Of a stretch of 64,000 bases of DNA, positions 42,771-51,349 are shown piece by piece. Under the pieces are notes generated by a model. The model was not told where the DNA came from. It saw nothing but the letters and a program-made list of their open reading frames with translations, and made no database searches. Location of the stretch: positions 1 to 64,000 of the forward strand of contig JAEUOZ010000019.1 in the NCBI GenBank assembly GCA_016790225.1, read 5' to 3'. Position 1 is the first letter of the stretch; the number at the start of each line of letters is the position of its first letter. The stretch comes from Rubrivivax sp. (GTDB taxonomy: Bacteria > Pseudomonadota > Gammaproteobacteria > Burkholderiales > Burkholderiaceae). A program made the position numbers and the translations under genes.

Positions 42771-44744
42771 ATGGGAGCCAGCACCCTGATGTCCATCGGC
42801 CTGAAGGCCATGGTTTCCAACTACTCGGCGCTGCAGACCACCGGTCACAACATCGCCAACGCCAGCGTCGAAGGCTATTCGCGCCAGCAGGTCGAGCTGT
42901 CCACGGCCACGGGCCAGTTCACGGGCGCCGGTTTCTTTGGCAAGGGCGTGAACGTCGACACCGTGACCCGCGCGCACAGCAGCCACCTCACGCGAGAGGC
43001 GTCCAACACCCGCTCACTGGCAGCAATGGACCAGACGCGGCACGAGGCGCTGAAGGATCTGGAGGCCGTCTTTCCGATGGGCGAGACGGGCATCGGCTAC
43101 GCGGCCGGGCAGTTCCTGAATGCGGCGGTGGATCTGGCGAGCCGGCCTTCGGATCTCTCGGCGCGGCAGGTGGTCCTGGCCCGCGCGCAGGAAGCGGCCG
43201 GCCGCTTTGCTGCCGCCGCCGACCAGCTGGACAGCCTGCAGGCCAACGTGGGCGAGCAGATCGGTGCCACGGTGGACACCATCAACAGCCTTGCGCGCAA
43301 CATCGGCGAGGTCAATCAGCGCATCGCCTCGCTCAAGGGGCTGGGCCAGCCTCCCAACGATCTGCTGGACGAGCGCGATCGCCTGGTGGCGCGTCTGAGC
43401 GAACACGTCCAGGTCACCACCATCCCGGCGGAGGACGGCACGCTGGGTGTCTTCGTGGCCGGTGGTCAGCGCCTGGTGCTGGGCCACCAGGCCTCGCCCT
43501 TGCGGGCCGTGCCCGACCCCGAGGATTCCTCGCGAAAGGCGATCGCCATCGATGACTCGGGCCAGCTGCGTGTGCTGACCGACGGCTCGCTGGGCGGCGG
43601 CGCGCTGGCCGGGCTGCTGCGTTTCCAGAACGACGATCTGGTGTCGGCACGGGCGCAGCTGGGGCAGATGGCCGCTGCGTTTGCGGCTGCCGTGAATACC
43701 CAGCAATCCCTGGGGCTGGACCTGCGCGATCCGCCCGGGGCCGGGGCGCCGCTGTTTGCCAACGGCCCGGCCCAGGTGCTGCCCAACGCGGACAACCAGC
43801 GCACGCCGTCCGGCGGCTTTCTGGCCCAACCGTCCATCAGCGTCACCGATGCCACGCAGCTGGTGGCCAGCGAGTACGAGCTGCGCGCGGACCCCGGCGG
43901 CGCCGCCGGGGCCTGGCAGCTGACGCGGCGCTCCGATGGTCTGGTGCGCACGGTGGCCGATGGCGACACCGTCGATGGCTTTCGCCTCACCGTGGGTTCG
44001 CCGGCGCCGGTCGCCAACGACCGTTTCCTGCTGCAGCCCGTCAGCCGCATGGCCGTCGGCATGCGGACGGTGCTGTCCGATCCGCGGGGCCTGGCGGCGG
44101 CCTCCCCGGTCACGGCCACCTTGTCGCCGTCCAACCGCGGGACGGCTGGCGTCGCTTCGCTGACGGTGGTCAGCAGCGCTGTCAATCCCGATCACACCGC
44201 CAACCTCAGCTTCACGTCCGATACCGGCGACTACAACTGGGAGCTGCGCGACCGCGTCAGCAATGCCTTGATCTCCAGCGGCACCGGCACGTGGAGCGCC
44301 GGCAACCCCGTGGCGCTGAACGGTTTCGAGTTGCAACTCTCCGGTGTGCCGCGAAACGGCGATGCGCTGAGCGTGGCCAGGACCGCCTTTCCGGGGGCCA
44401 ACAACGGCAATGCCCTGTCCCTGGTGGCGCTGCGCGATCGCCCGCTGGTGGGCCAGACGGTGCAGAGCAACGGGCAGCTGGGTGGTGGCCGTACGCTCAA
44501 CGAAGCCTATGCCTCCGTGATGGCCGATGTGGGCGTGCGCGTCCAGGGCGCGCGGGTGTCTTCCGAGGTCTCGGCCACGGTGGCGGCTCAGGCCGAGCTG
44601 GCGCGCTCCTCGGCCAGCGGCGTGAACCTGGACGAGGAGGCGGCGCGGCTGCTGGCCTTCCAGCAGAGCTACCAGGCGGCGGCCAAGGTGCTGCAGGTCG
44701 CGCAGGCCGTGTTCGATACCCTGCTGCAGACCGCGCGCACCTGA
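42771..44744 (+). CDS. flgK: Flagellar hook-filament junction protein FlgK (HAP1)
   Basis: First junction protein between hook and filament, 657 aa. It opens with LMSIGLKAMVSNYSALQTTG and HNIANASVEGYSRQQVELST, the HAP1 signature. A helical D1 part includes VDTINSLARNIGEVNQRIAS and LLDERDRLVARLSEHVQV. A long variable middle (about 330-560) is followed by the C-terminal helix VNLDEEAARLLAFQQSYQAA. Its chaperone FlgN is encoded at 33439. Longer than enteric FlgK (about 550 aa) owing to the middle domains. Confidence 0.96.
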   Translation: MGASTLMSIGLKAMVSNYSALQTTGHNIANASVEGYSRQQVELSTATGQFTGAGFFGKGVNVDTVTRAHSSHLTREASNTRSLAAMDQTRHEALKDLEAVFPMGETGIGYAAGQFLNAAVDLASRPSDLSARQVVLARAQEAAGRFAAAADQLDSLQANVGEQIGATVDTINSLARNIGEVNQRIASLKGLGQPPNDLLDERDRLVARLSEHVQVTTIPAEDGTLGVFVAGGQRLVLGHQASPLRAVPDPEDSSRKAIAIDDSGQLRVLTDGSLGGGALAGLLRFQNDDLVSARAQLGQMAAAFAAAVNTQQSLGLDLRDPPGAGAPLFANGPAQVLPNADNQRTPSGGFLAQPSISVTDATQLVASEYELRADPGGAAGAWQLTRRSDGLVRTVADGDTVDGFRLTVGSPAPVANDRFLLQPVSRMAVGMRTVLSDPRGLAAASPVTATLSPSNRGTAGVASLTVVSSAVNPDHTANLSFTSDTGDYNWELRDRVSNALISSGTGTWSAGNPVALNGFELQLSGVPRNGDALSVARTAFPGANNGNALSLVALRDRPLVGQTVQSNGQLGGGRTLNEAYASVMADVGVRVQGARVSSEVSATVAAQAELARSSASGVNLDEEAARLLAFQQSYQAAAKVLQVAQAVFDTLLQTART

Positions 44745-44791
44745 ACGCTGCCGCTGCCCGACCCGCCTGACCCGGCCCGAGGAATCCCGCC

Positions 44792-45988
44792 ATGAGAGTC
44801 ACGACCGCCTATACCTTCGATCGCTCGATCGATCTGCTGCAGCGCCGCTCGCAGGCCATGGCCGAGGCGCAGGAGCGGCTGAGCAGCGGCAAGAAGGTGG
44901 CCCGCGCCAGCGACGATCCCACGGCCGCTGCGCGCGCCGAGCGCGCCCTGGCGCGCGAGGCGCGGGCGGATGCCAACCAGCGCGCGCTGGATGCCAGCCG
45001 CAATGCGATGGTGCAGGCCGAGAGCGCGCTGGGCGATGCCTCCGACCTGCTGCACAGCGCGCGCGAGCTCATCGTCCAGGCCGGCAACCCGGCCTACACC
45101 GATGCCCAGCGCCGGGATCTTTCGGCCGCGCTCAAGGGCCTGCGCGATCAGATGCTGCAGGTTGCCAACCGCAGCGATGGCGCCGGCGGCTGGCTGTTCG
45201 GCGCGCAGGGCGCTTCCGCACCACCGTTCGTGGACGCGCCGGGCGGCGTGCAGTACCGCGGCACGCAAGGCCAGCTCAACGTGGCCACCGACGAGCCGCT
45301 GCCGCTCACTGCCGATGGCGGCGCGATCTTCCTGCAGGCCAACTCCGGCAACGGCGTCTTCGTCACCGAACCGGCGGCCACCAACGGCCCGGGCGCCTGG
45401 ATCGACGCAGGCTCGGTGACCAATCCCTCGGCCCTCACCGGCGATACGCTGGAGCTGGTCTTCAGCACCGGCACGGCCGGCACCAGCTACGCGGTGCTGC
45501 GCAACGGCGCGGCCACCGGGATCACGGCCGCGCCCTATGTGTCAGGGCAGGCGATCGAGCTGGACGGCATGGCGGTCACCATCACCGGCACGCCGGCCAC
45601 GGGTGACCGCTTCGAGCTGGCCCCGTCCGCACGCGAGCTGTCGGTCTTCAGCGCGCTGGACCGCGTGATCGGCGATCTGGCCCTGTCCAACCGCAGCGGT
45701 GCGCAGCGCACACAGGGCGTGCAGACGGCCTTGCGCGATCTCGATGCCTCGCTGTCCGGCCTGGTGGGCGAGCGCGCGCGCCTGGGCGAGGTGCTCAACC
45801 GCACCGACGCCGTCGAGGAGCGCATCGCCGATGGCAAGCTGCTGGCGCAGACCGAGCGCTCGGCGGCCGAGGACATCGACATGGTGCAGGCGGTCTCGGA
45901 GTTCTCGGCGCGCCAGACCAGCTACGACGCGGCACTGAAGGCCTATTCGATGGTGCAGAAGCTCTCGCTCTTCGATTACATCCGGTGA
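44792..45988 (+). CDS. flgL: Flagellar hook-filament junction protein FlgL (HAP3)
   Basis: Second junction protein, related to flagellin, 398 aa. The N-terminus MRVTTAYTFDRSIDLLQRRS with LSSGKKVARASDDPTAAARA is typical, as are LIVQAGNPAYTDAQRRDL and the C-terminal EFSARQTSYDAALKAYSMVQ ending KLSLFDYIR. It closes the flgB-flgL run. Its stop overlaps a GTG that could start the following EAL-HDOD gene (GTGA), hinting at cotranslation of a signalling protein with the flagellar operon. Confidence 0.96.
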   Translation: MRVTTAYTFDRSIDLLQRRSQAMAEAQERLSSGKKVARASDDPTAAARAERALAREARADANQRALDASRNAMVQAESALGDASDLLHSARELIVQAGNPAYTDAQRRDLSAALKGLRDQMLQVANRSDGAGGWLFGAQGASAPPFVDAPGGVQYRGTQGQLNVATDEPLPLTADGGAIFLQANSGNGVFVTEPAATNGPGAWIDAGSVTNPSALTGDTLELVFSTGTAGTSYAVLRNGAATGITAAPYVSGQAIELDGMAVTITGTPATGDRFELAPSARELSVFSALDRVIGDLALSNRSGAQRTQGVQTALRDLDASLSGLVGERARLGEVLNRTDAVEERIADGKLLAQTERSAAEDIDMVQAVSEFSARQTSYDAALKAYSMVQKLSLFDYIR

Positions 45989-47229
45989 CGTATCCGCCGC
46001 CCGGCGGCAGCGGCCTTTGGCTGAATCTGGGCATGCAGAGTCATCCGATCCTGGATCAGGTGCTGATCGGCTACAGCCCGGTCATCGACAGCCACCGCGC
46101 ACTGGTCGCCACGCGCCTGATCGTCTCCCCCGACCGCCCCGAGGCGGCGCCCGAAGGCGCCGCGCTGCTGGCGGCCGTGCTCGATGCCTTCGAGCCCGGC
46201 CCTCCGCAGCGCGGGGCCGGGCTGCCGCCGCTGCTGCTGAGCCTGACCAGCGAGCCCTGGCTCGATGGGGTTTTGGCGGCGGCCCTGAACGCGCCTGCCG
46301 CGCTGCTCATCGAGGTACCGGCCTTCCTGGCGGCCGATCCGGCGCGGGCGCAGCGGCTGCAGGCCCTGCGCGCGGCCGGACAGCCGCTGGCGGTGAGCGG
46401 ACAACTCACGCCGGAGGCGCAGCGCAGCCTGCCGGACGGCGTCGGCTTTCGCGTCGCGGATGTGCAGGACGCGGCCGCCGGCCCCGATCTGCCTTCATTG
46501 CCGGTGCTGCGCAGCAACGCACGCCTGGGCGCCGACATCGACGCCGCGCTGGCACGGGGCGATCGCGCCGTCATCGGCTGGCCCATGGACGACGAGATCA
46601 GCATCAGCCAGCCGGCCGGCGTGCCGCCCGAGGTGCGCGGGATCGTCGAGCTGATGAACCGCGTCGAGCGCGGCGAACCGGCCGAGCGCATGGAGGCCGT
46701 GCTCACCTCCGACCCGACCCTGGCCTTCCGGCTGTTGCGCTACCTGAATTCCTCGGCCTTCGGCCTGCGCAGCGAGGTCACCTCCTTCAAGCATGCGCTG
46801 ATGCTGCTGGGGCACCAGCGGCTCAAGCGCTGGCTCGCGCTGCTGCTGGCCTCGGGCAGCAAGAACGTGGCGGTGCGCCCGGTGATGCACGTGGCGGCGC
46901 GCCGCGGCCTCATCATGGAAGAGATGGCGCGCGGCATCGGCGACGAGGCGATGCGCGGCGAGATGTTCATCTGCGGCGTGTTCTCGCTGCTGGACCGGCT
47001 GCTGCGCCAGCCCATGGCCGAGCTGATGCGCAGCGTGCCCGTTCAGCAGCGGGTGCAGCAGAGCCTGCTGGGCGAAGGGCCCTATGCCCAGCACCTGGCC
47101 CTGGTGCGGGCGATCGAGCAGGCCTCGGTGTGGGATGTGCGGGAGACGGCCGAGCGCCTGATGCTGGGCCGCGGCGAGCTCAACCACGCCTTGCTGCGCG
47201 CCCTGTCGGCGGCCCGGGAGCTGGATTGA
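45985..47229 (+). CDS. EAL-HDOD (YuxH/CdgJ-type) signalling protein with degenerate EAL domain
   Basis: The protein is 414 aa from GTG at 45985 (overlapping flgL) or 398 aa from ATG at 46033; neither has a strong ribosome binding site. The N-terminal ~190 residues have an EAL-like barrel pattern (HPILDQVLIGYSPVID) but the EAL triad is missing, so no c-di-GMP hydrolysis is expected. The C-terminal HDOD domain (about 200-400) shows ERMEAVLTSDPTLAFRLLRY, LNSSAFGLRSEVTSFKHALM and LGHQRLKRWLALLLASG. Such proteins act as scaffolds in motility and c-di-GMP signalling. The next kinase gene overlaps its stop. Confidence 0.85.
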   Translation: MTYPPPGGSGLWLNLGMQSHPILDQVLIGYSPVIDSHRALVATRLIVSPDRPEAAPEGAALLAAVLDAFEPGPPQRGAGLPPLLLSLTSEPWLDGVLAAALNAPAALLIEVPAFLAADPARAQRLQALRAAGQPLAVSGQLTPEAQRSLPDGVGFRVADVQDAAAGPDLPSLPVLRSNARLGADIDAALARGDRAVIGWPMDDEISISQPAGVPPEVRGIVELMNRVERGEPAERMEAVLTSDPTLAFRLLRYLNSSAFGLRSEVTSFKHALMLLGHQRLKRWLALLLASGSKNVAVRPVMHVAARRGLIMEEMARGIGDEAMRGEMFICGVFSLLDRLLRQPMAELMRSVPVQQRVQQSLLGEGPYAQHLALVRAIEQASVWDVRETAERLMLGRGELNHALLRALSAARELD

Positions 47230-47339
47230 GCACGATCACCGAAGACTTCTCGCCGGCACAGGCGCTGTCGCCCCTGCCTGCAGCCGTGCCGGGCACGCGG
47301 GCCGTCACGCCGGCACCCGGCGTCTGGGGCCTGCCCGTG

Positions 47340-50300
47340 ATGGCCGAAGCCGTGACGCCCGGCCTCACGTCCTCGCCCTGGATGAGCCTGCCGTTTCCCG
47401 TGCTGTGCGAAACCGAGCAGGGCACGATCGTCGAGGTCAACGAGGCCTTTGCCCAGCTGCTGGGCCTGCCGCGGGCGCAGTTCACCGGCACGGCCGTGGC
47501 CCAGTGGCAGCCCTCGGAAGACCGGGCGTTGCACCGTCACCTGCACGATGCGGTGTGGCAGGCCGCGCAGGAACACCAGCATCTGCCGCCGCACGAACTG
47601 CGCTTCATCCACGCGACAGGTGACGAACGCTGGTGCCGCGTCTGGCTGCAGCCGCTGGAGACCGGGCGCGGCTCGCGTGGCCTGCTGTGGCTGATGCAGG
47701 ACAGCACGGAGGAACGGCGCGCCCGCGCGCAGGCCGACCGCTCGCTCGATGAACTGGCCCAGTGGTTCGAGCTGAGTCCCTCGGGCAAGGTGGTGTATGA
47801 CGACAGCGGGCTGGTGCTGCGCTCCAACGCGGTGTTCGAGGCCTGGGTGGGCGGTGTGCCCGTCACCCTGGTCGACGCGTCGCCGGCGATGCAGCGCCTG
47901 CTGGGCTGGTCCGGTAGCGGTGTCCGCAGCGACCTGCGGCCCGGCCTGCCGGTGATCGAGACCGTGGCGGAACTGGAAGGCGAGGGCGGGCGGGTCACGC
48001 GGCTGACTGCGCGCCTGCGGGCGGTCGAGGCCGGAGACGGCCGGCAGCGGGTGATGGCGGTCGTGCTGGACATCAGTGCCGAGGCCGAACGCGACCGGGC
48101 CCAGCTCGAAGTCGGTGCGCTGATGAGCGCGGCGGGTGTCGGGGTGGCCACGTTCGAGTCCCAGGGGGCGCTGCCGCTGGCCGGCATGGCCACAGCCGAC
48201 AGCGTGCCGGCGCTGCCGAGCGCCCTGCCGGACTTCAGGCCCGAGTGGCTGGAACCGGTCACCCACGGGGTCTATCAGCGGCTGCGCGACGCCCTGCGGG
48301 CAGGCCAGAGTGCTGAAGGCCGTTATGCCGTGCGGCATCCTGAGCGGGGCTTGCGCTGGCTCCTGACACGCGTGGAGCCGGCGCTGCTGCGCTCGGGCCG
48401 CCAGGCCACCTCGGTGGTGACGCTGGACATCACGGAGCAGGAGCTCACGCGCCAGCACGGCGACGAACTGCTGCGCGAACTGACCACCATCCTGGACGGC
48501 TCGCCGGTGGGCATCGCCTACCTGCGTGACGGCCGCCTGGTGCGCTGCAACCTGCGCTTCGAGCGCATGCTGGGCTTCGAGCCGGGGGCTTCGGCCGGGC
48601 TGCCGACGGCGACCTTGTTCGATCTGTGCGGCTCGACCAGCCCGGGCGTCGAGGCCGCGCTGCAGGCGCTGGCGCAGGGGCGTGCGTGCGACATCGAGCT
48701 GCCCGTGCTGCGGGATCCGGAATATCCCGAGCCGGTGCGGCCCCGGGCCGGGGTGCGCCGCTGGTATGCGCTGTCGGTGCGCGCGGCCGAATCGCATGAC
48801 TCGCTGTCGGTGGAGGCCGTCGCAGTGCTGGCCGACATCACCGGCCTGAAGCGCCAGCAGGCAGCCGTCGAGCGCGCGCTGCACGAGCGGGAGCTGATGT
48901 TCAACCAGTCCGACGTGGGCATCGTGTGGCTGCGCGCGGGCCGCATCCTGCGCGCCAATGCCGCGATGTCCGATCTGACCGGCTTGAGCGCGCCGGAGCT
49001 GGCCGGCCTGGACATCCAGCAGCTGCAGGACGACAGCGAAGCGGCCGCGCACGAGCGCGATGTGCGCCTGGCCCTGGCCACGCGCGGGCGCTACGTGGGC
49101 GAGCGGCGCCTGCACCACCGCGACGGCAGCCGGCGCTGGACGCAGCTGGCCGTGCGCGCCGTGGACGCGGCCGATCCGCAGTCGGACCTGATCTGCTCCT
49201 TCGTGGACGTGGACGAGCGCCAGCGCGCCCGGGAATCACTTCAGCAGTTGGCGGTCCGCACCCGCGCGGTGCTGGACTCCGTGCTGGTGGGCATCGTCAC
49301 GGTGGGTGACCAGGGCATCGAGTGGATGAACCGCTCCGCGCGCCGCATGTTTGCGGGCGAGCTGGAAGACTTTGTCGGCGCGCCCATCGGCACCGTGGCC
49401 ACGCACGAGGCCGATCATCCGTTGCTCCGCACGGACTGGCTGCAGCGCCTGGCCGACGGCGAATCCGAGATCTTCGAGTGCCGCCTGAAGGCGCGCGACG
49501 GTCGGCAGTTCTGGGTGGTCGGCAATGCGGTGGCCACGCCACGCGATCTGGCCGTGGGCCGGCAGGTGACCTTTGCGCTGCTGGACATCGAGGCGCGCCG
49601 CCAGGCGGAGGTGCGCATCTCCGGTGCACGCGCTTCGCTGCAGCGGCTGATCGAGACCGCGCCGCTGGCGATCGCGCTCTTCGATGCCACCACGCTGCAG
49701 ATCGTGGAAAGCAACCAGGCGGCCGAGGCCTTCTTCGGGCGACCAGCGCAGGCGCTGCTGGGTGCCTCACCCGAGGGCTGCTTTGCCGATGCGGACCAGG
49801 CGGCCGCGCTGCGGGCCAGCCTGGATCTCGCGCGCGAGACGCCGGAAGGCGTGCGGCGCGAGATCACGCGGCCGGCCAGCCAGGGCGCGGGCACGCAGCG
49901 CTGGGACACGCGCTTCGTCAACCTGAGCGAGCCGGGCTCGCGCCAGCCCGAGGCCGGCCAGGTGCTGCTGGTGGCCAGCGACGTCACCGAGCTGCGCCTG
50001 GCGGAGCAGGCGCGCCTGGATGCGGCGATCGCTCAGCGGGAGATGCTGGTCAAGGAAGTGCACCACCGCATCAAGAACAACCTGCAGGGCGTGGCCGGAC
50101 TGCTGCAGCAGACGGCCCAGCGCAGGCCCGAGGTGCAGCTTGAGCTGCAGGAGGCGATCGGCCAGGTGCAGGCGATCGCCCAGGTCTACGGGCTGCAGGT
50201 CGGCGCGGCCGGGCCGCTGGATCTGGTGGGTGTGCTCAGCGCCGTGGCAGGCTCCGTGCAGCGGGGCCTTCACCACGTGATCGAGGTGACGCTGGAGCAG

Positions 50301-50639
50301 CCGGTGGCCGTGCGCTGGATGCTGCCTGAAGGGGAATCGATCCCGCTGGCGCTGACGCTCAACGAGCTGCTCACCAATGCGGTCAAGCACGGGGATCAGC
50401 GCGCCGTGCGCTGCAAGGTGCAGGCGCGCAGCGAGGACGTGCTGATCGAGATCAGCAACGGCGGGCAGCTGCCGCCGGGCTTCGATCTCAAGCTGACGCC
50501 CACCGGCATGTATGGCCTCGGGCTGGTGCGTGCGCTGCTCCCGCGGCGCGCGGCCACGCTGGATCTGCACGGCCAGGACGATCGCGTGGTGGCGGCCTTG
50601 ACGCTCAAGCCGCCCAGCGTGCGCCGGCCGCCAAGCTGA
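47340..50639 (+). CDS. Multi-PAS sensor histidine kinase of the HisKA_2 type (PdtaS-like output)
   Basis: A large soluble kinase of 1099 aa from the ATG at 47340; a TTG at 47226 overlapping the previous stop (TTGA) would add 38 residues. No membrane helices. I count about six PAS/PAC modules in tandem (for example MFNQSDVGIVWLRAGRILRA; TILDGSPVGIAYLRDGRLVR; LIETAPLAIALFDATTLQIV). The output is EMLVKEVHHRIKNNLQGVAG (HisKA_2, His near 908) and an ATPase domain with LTLNELLTNAVKHG and GMYGLGLVRAL. It resembles PdtaS-type kinases that work with ANTAR regulators, and such a regulator is encoded 77 bases downstream. Confidence 0.9.
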   Translation: MAEAVTPGLTSSPWMSLPFPVLCETEQGTIVEVNEAFAQLLGLPRAQFTGTAVAQWQPSEDRALHRHLHDAVWQAAQEHQHLPPHELRFIHATGDERWCRVWLQPLETGRGSRGLLWLMQDSTEERRARAQADRSLDELAQWFELSPSGKVVYDDSGLVLRSNAVFEAWVGGVPVTLVDASPAMQRLLGWSGSGVRSDLRPGLPVIETVAELEGEGGRVTRLTARLRAVEAGDGRQRVMAVVLDISAEAERDRAQLEVGALMSAAGVGVATFESQGALPLAGMATADSVPALPSALPDFRPEWLEPVTHGVYQRLRDALRAGQSAEGRYAVRHPERGLRWLLTRVEPALLRSGRQATSVVTLDITEQELTRQHGDELLRELTTILDGSPVGIAYLRDGRLVRCNLRFERMLGFEPGASAGLPTATLFDLCGSTSPGVEAALQALAQGRACDIELPVLRDPEYPEPVRPRAGVRRWYALSVRAAESHDSLSVEAVAVLADITGLKRQQAAVERALHERELMFNQSDVGIVWLRAGRILRANAAMSDLTGLSAPELAGLDIQQLQDDSEAAAHERDVRLALATRGRYVGERRLHHRDGSRRWTQLAVRAVDAADPQSDLICSFVDVDERQRARESLQQLAVRTRAVLDSVLVGIVTVGDQGIEWMNRSARRMFAGELEDFVGAPIGTVATHEADHPLLRTDWLQRLADGESEIFECRLKARDGRQFWVVGNAVATPRDLAVGRQVTFALLDIEARRQAEVRISGARASLQRLIETAPLAIALFDATTLQIVESNQAAEAFFGRPAQALLGASPEGCFADADQAAALRASLDLARETPEGVRREITRPASQGAGTQRWDTRFVNLSEPGSRQPEAGQVLLVASDVTELRLAEQARLDAAIAQREMLVKEVHHRIKNNLQGVAGLLQQTAQRRPEVQLELQEAIGQVQAIAQVYGLQVGAAGPLDLVGVLSAVAGSVQRGLHHVIEVTLEQPVAVRWMLPEGESIPLALTLNELLTNAVKHGDQRAVRCKVQARSEDVLIEISNGGQLPPGFDLKLTPTGMYGLGLVRALLPRRAATLDLHGQDDRVVAALTLKPPSVRRPPS

Positions 50640-50716
50640 TCGCGCACGAGGCGGGTGCGGCTTCCTGCGTCACAATCGCGCCCACAGCTGCAAAGGGCAG
50701 CGAAAAGGCAGCGGGC

Positions 50717-51349
50717 ATGTCAGCGGTGGCGTCGCACTCGGCAGGGCGCAAGGGCAAGATCCTGGTGGTCGACGATGACCGCCTGGTGCTGGCCACCGTG
50801 ATGCATGGGCTGTCCAGTGCCGGCTATGAAGTGATCGACGCCGACAACGGTGACGACGCCATCCTGTTGGCCCGCCAGCATCGGCCGGATCTGGCGCTGC
50901 TGGATATCCGCATGGATGGCAAGACCGGCTTCGATGTGGCCGAGTACCTGCGCGAAGTGGGCCACACGCCCTTTGTCTTTCTTTCGGCCTTCTCGGACGA
51001 GGCCACGGTGGCCAAGGTCACGCAGCTGGGGGCGCTGGCCTACCTGGTCAAGCCACTGGAAGTGGGCCAGATCGTGCCGGCGGTGGATGCCGCGTTCGAG
51101 CGCGCCCGCACGCAGGCGCAGAACCTGGCGCCCGCGGAGCGCGCCGATCCTGCGCAGGACGAAGCGGCCGATGCGCTGAGCCAGCCGGTGGCGCTGGCCG
51201 TGGGCGCGCTGATGCACCGCTTCTCGCAGACCCGGGGCGAGGCCCTGGCGCGCCTGCGCAGGCACGCGGCAGCCGAAGGCCGCAGCCTGCGCGCCCAGGC
51301 CGAGCGCGTGGTCCAGGCCATCGAGGATCTGGCTAGCCCGGAAGGGTGA
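50717..51349 (+). CDS. Response regulator with ANTAR RNA-binding output (PdtaR/NasT-like)
   Basis: The receiver domain (about 13-130) has the acidic pair in ILVVDDDRLVLA, the phospho-Asp in LALLDIRMDGKTG, and Lys in AYLVKPLEVGQ. The C-terminal part (about 155-208) has the three-helix ANTAR pattern: PVALAVGALMHRFSQTRGEA then LARLRRHAAAEGRSLRAQAE, close to the ANTAR consensus (xxAxGxLMxRxxxSxxEAxxxLRRxAMxxxRxL). ANTAR proteins bind paired RNA hairpins and prevent termination. At 210 aa it fits the class. The upstream HisKA_2 kinase is the likely partner. Its last 17 bases overlap the convergent kinase gene. Confidence 0.88.
   Translation: MSAVASHSAGRKGKILVVDDDRLVLATVMHGLSSAGYEVIDADNGDDAILLARQHRPDLALLDIRMDGKTGFDVAEYLREVGHTPFVFLSAFSDEATVAKVTQLGALAYLVKPLEVGQIVPAVDAAFERARTQAQNLAPAERADPAQDEAADALSQPVALAVGALMHRFSQTRGEALARLRRHAAAEGRSLRAQAERVVQAIEDLASPEG

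Noticed and set aside
46017..47225. Upstream part of the very long open frame containing the multi-PAS kinase
   Set aside because: The region is out-of-frame sequence of the EAL-HDOD gene, Arg/Ala/Gly-rich; the kinase starts at 47340 or 47226.
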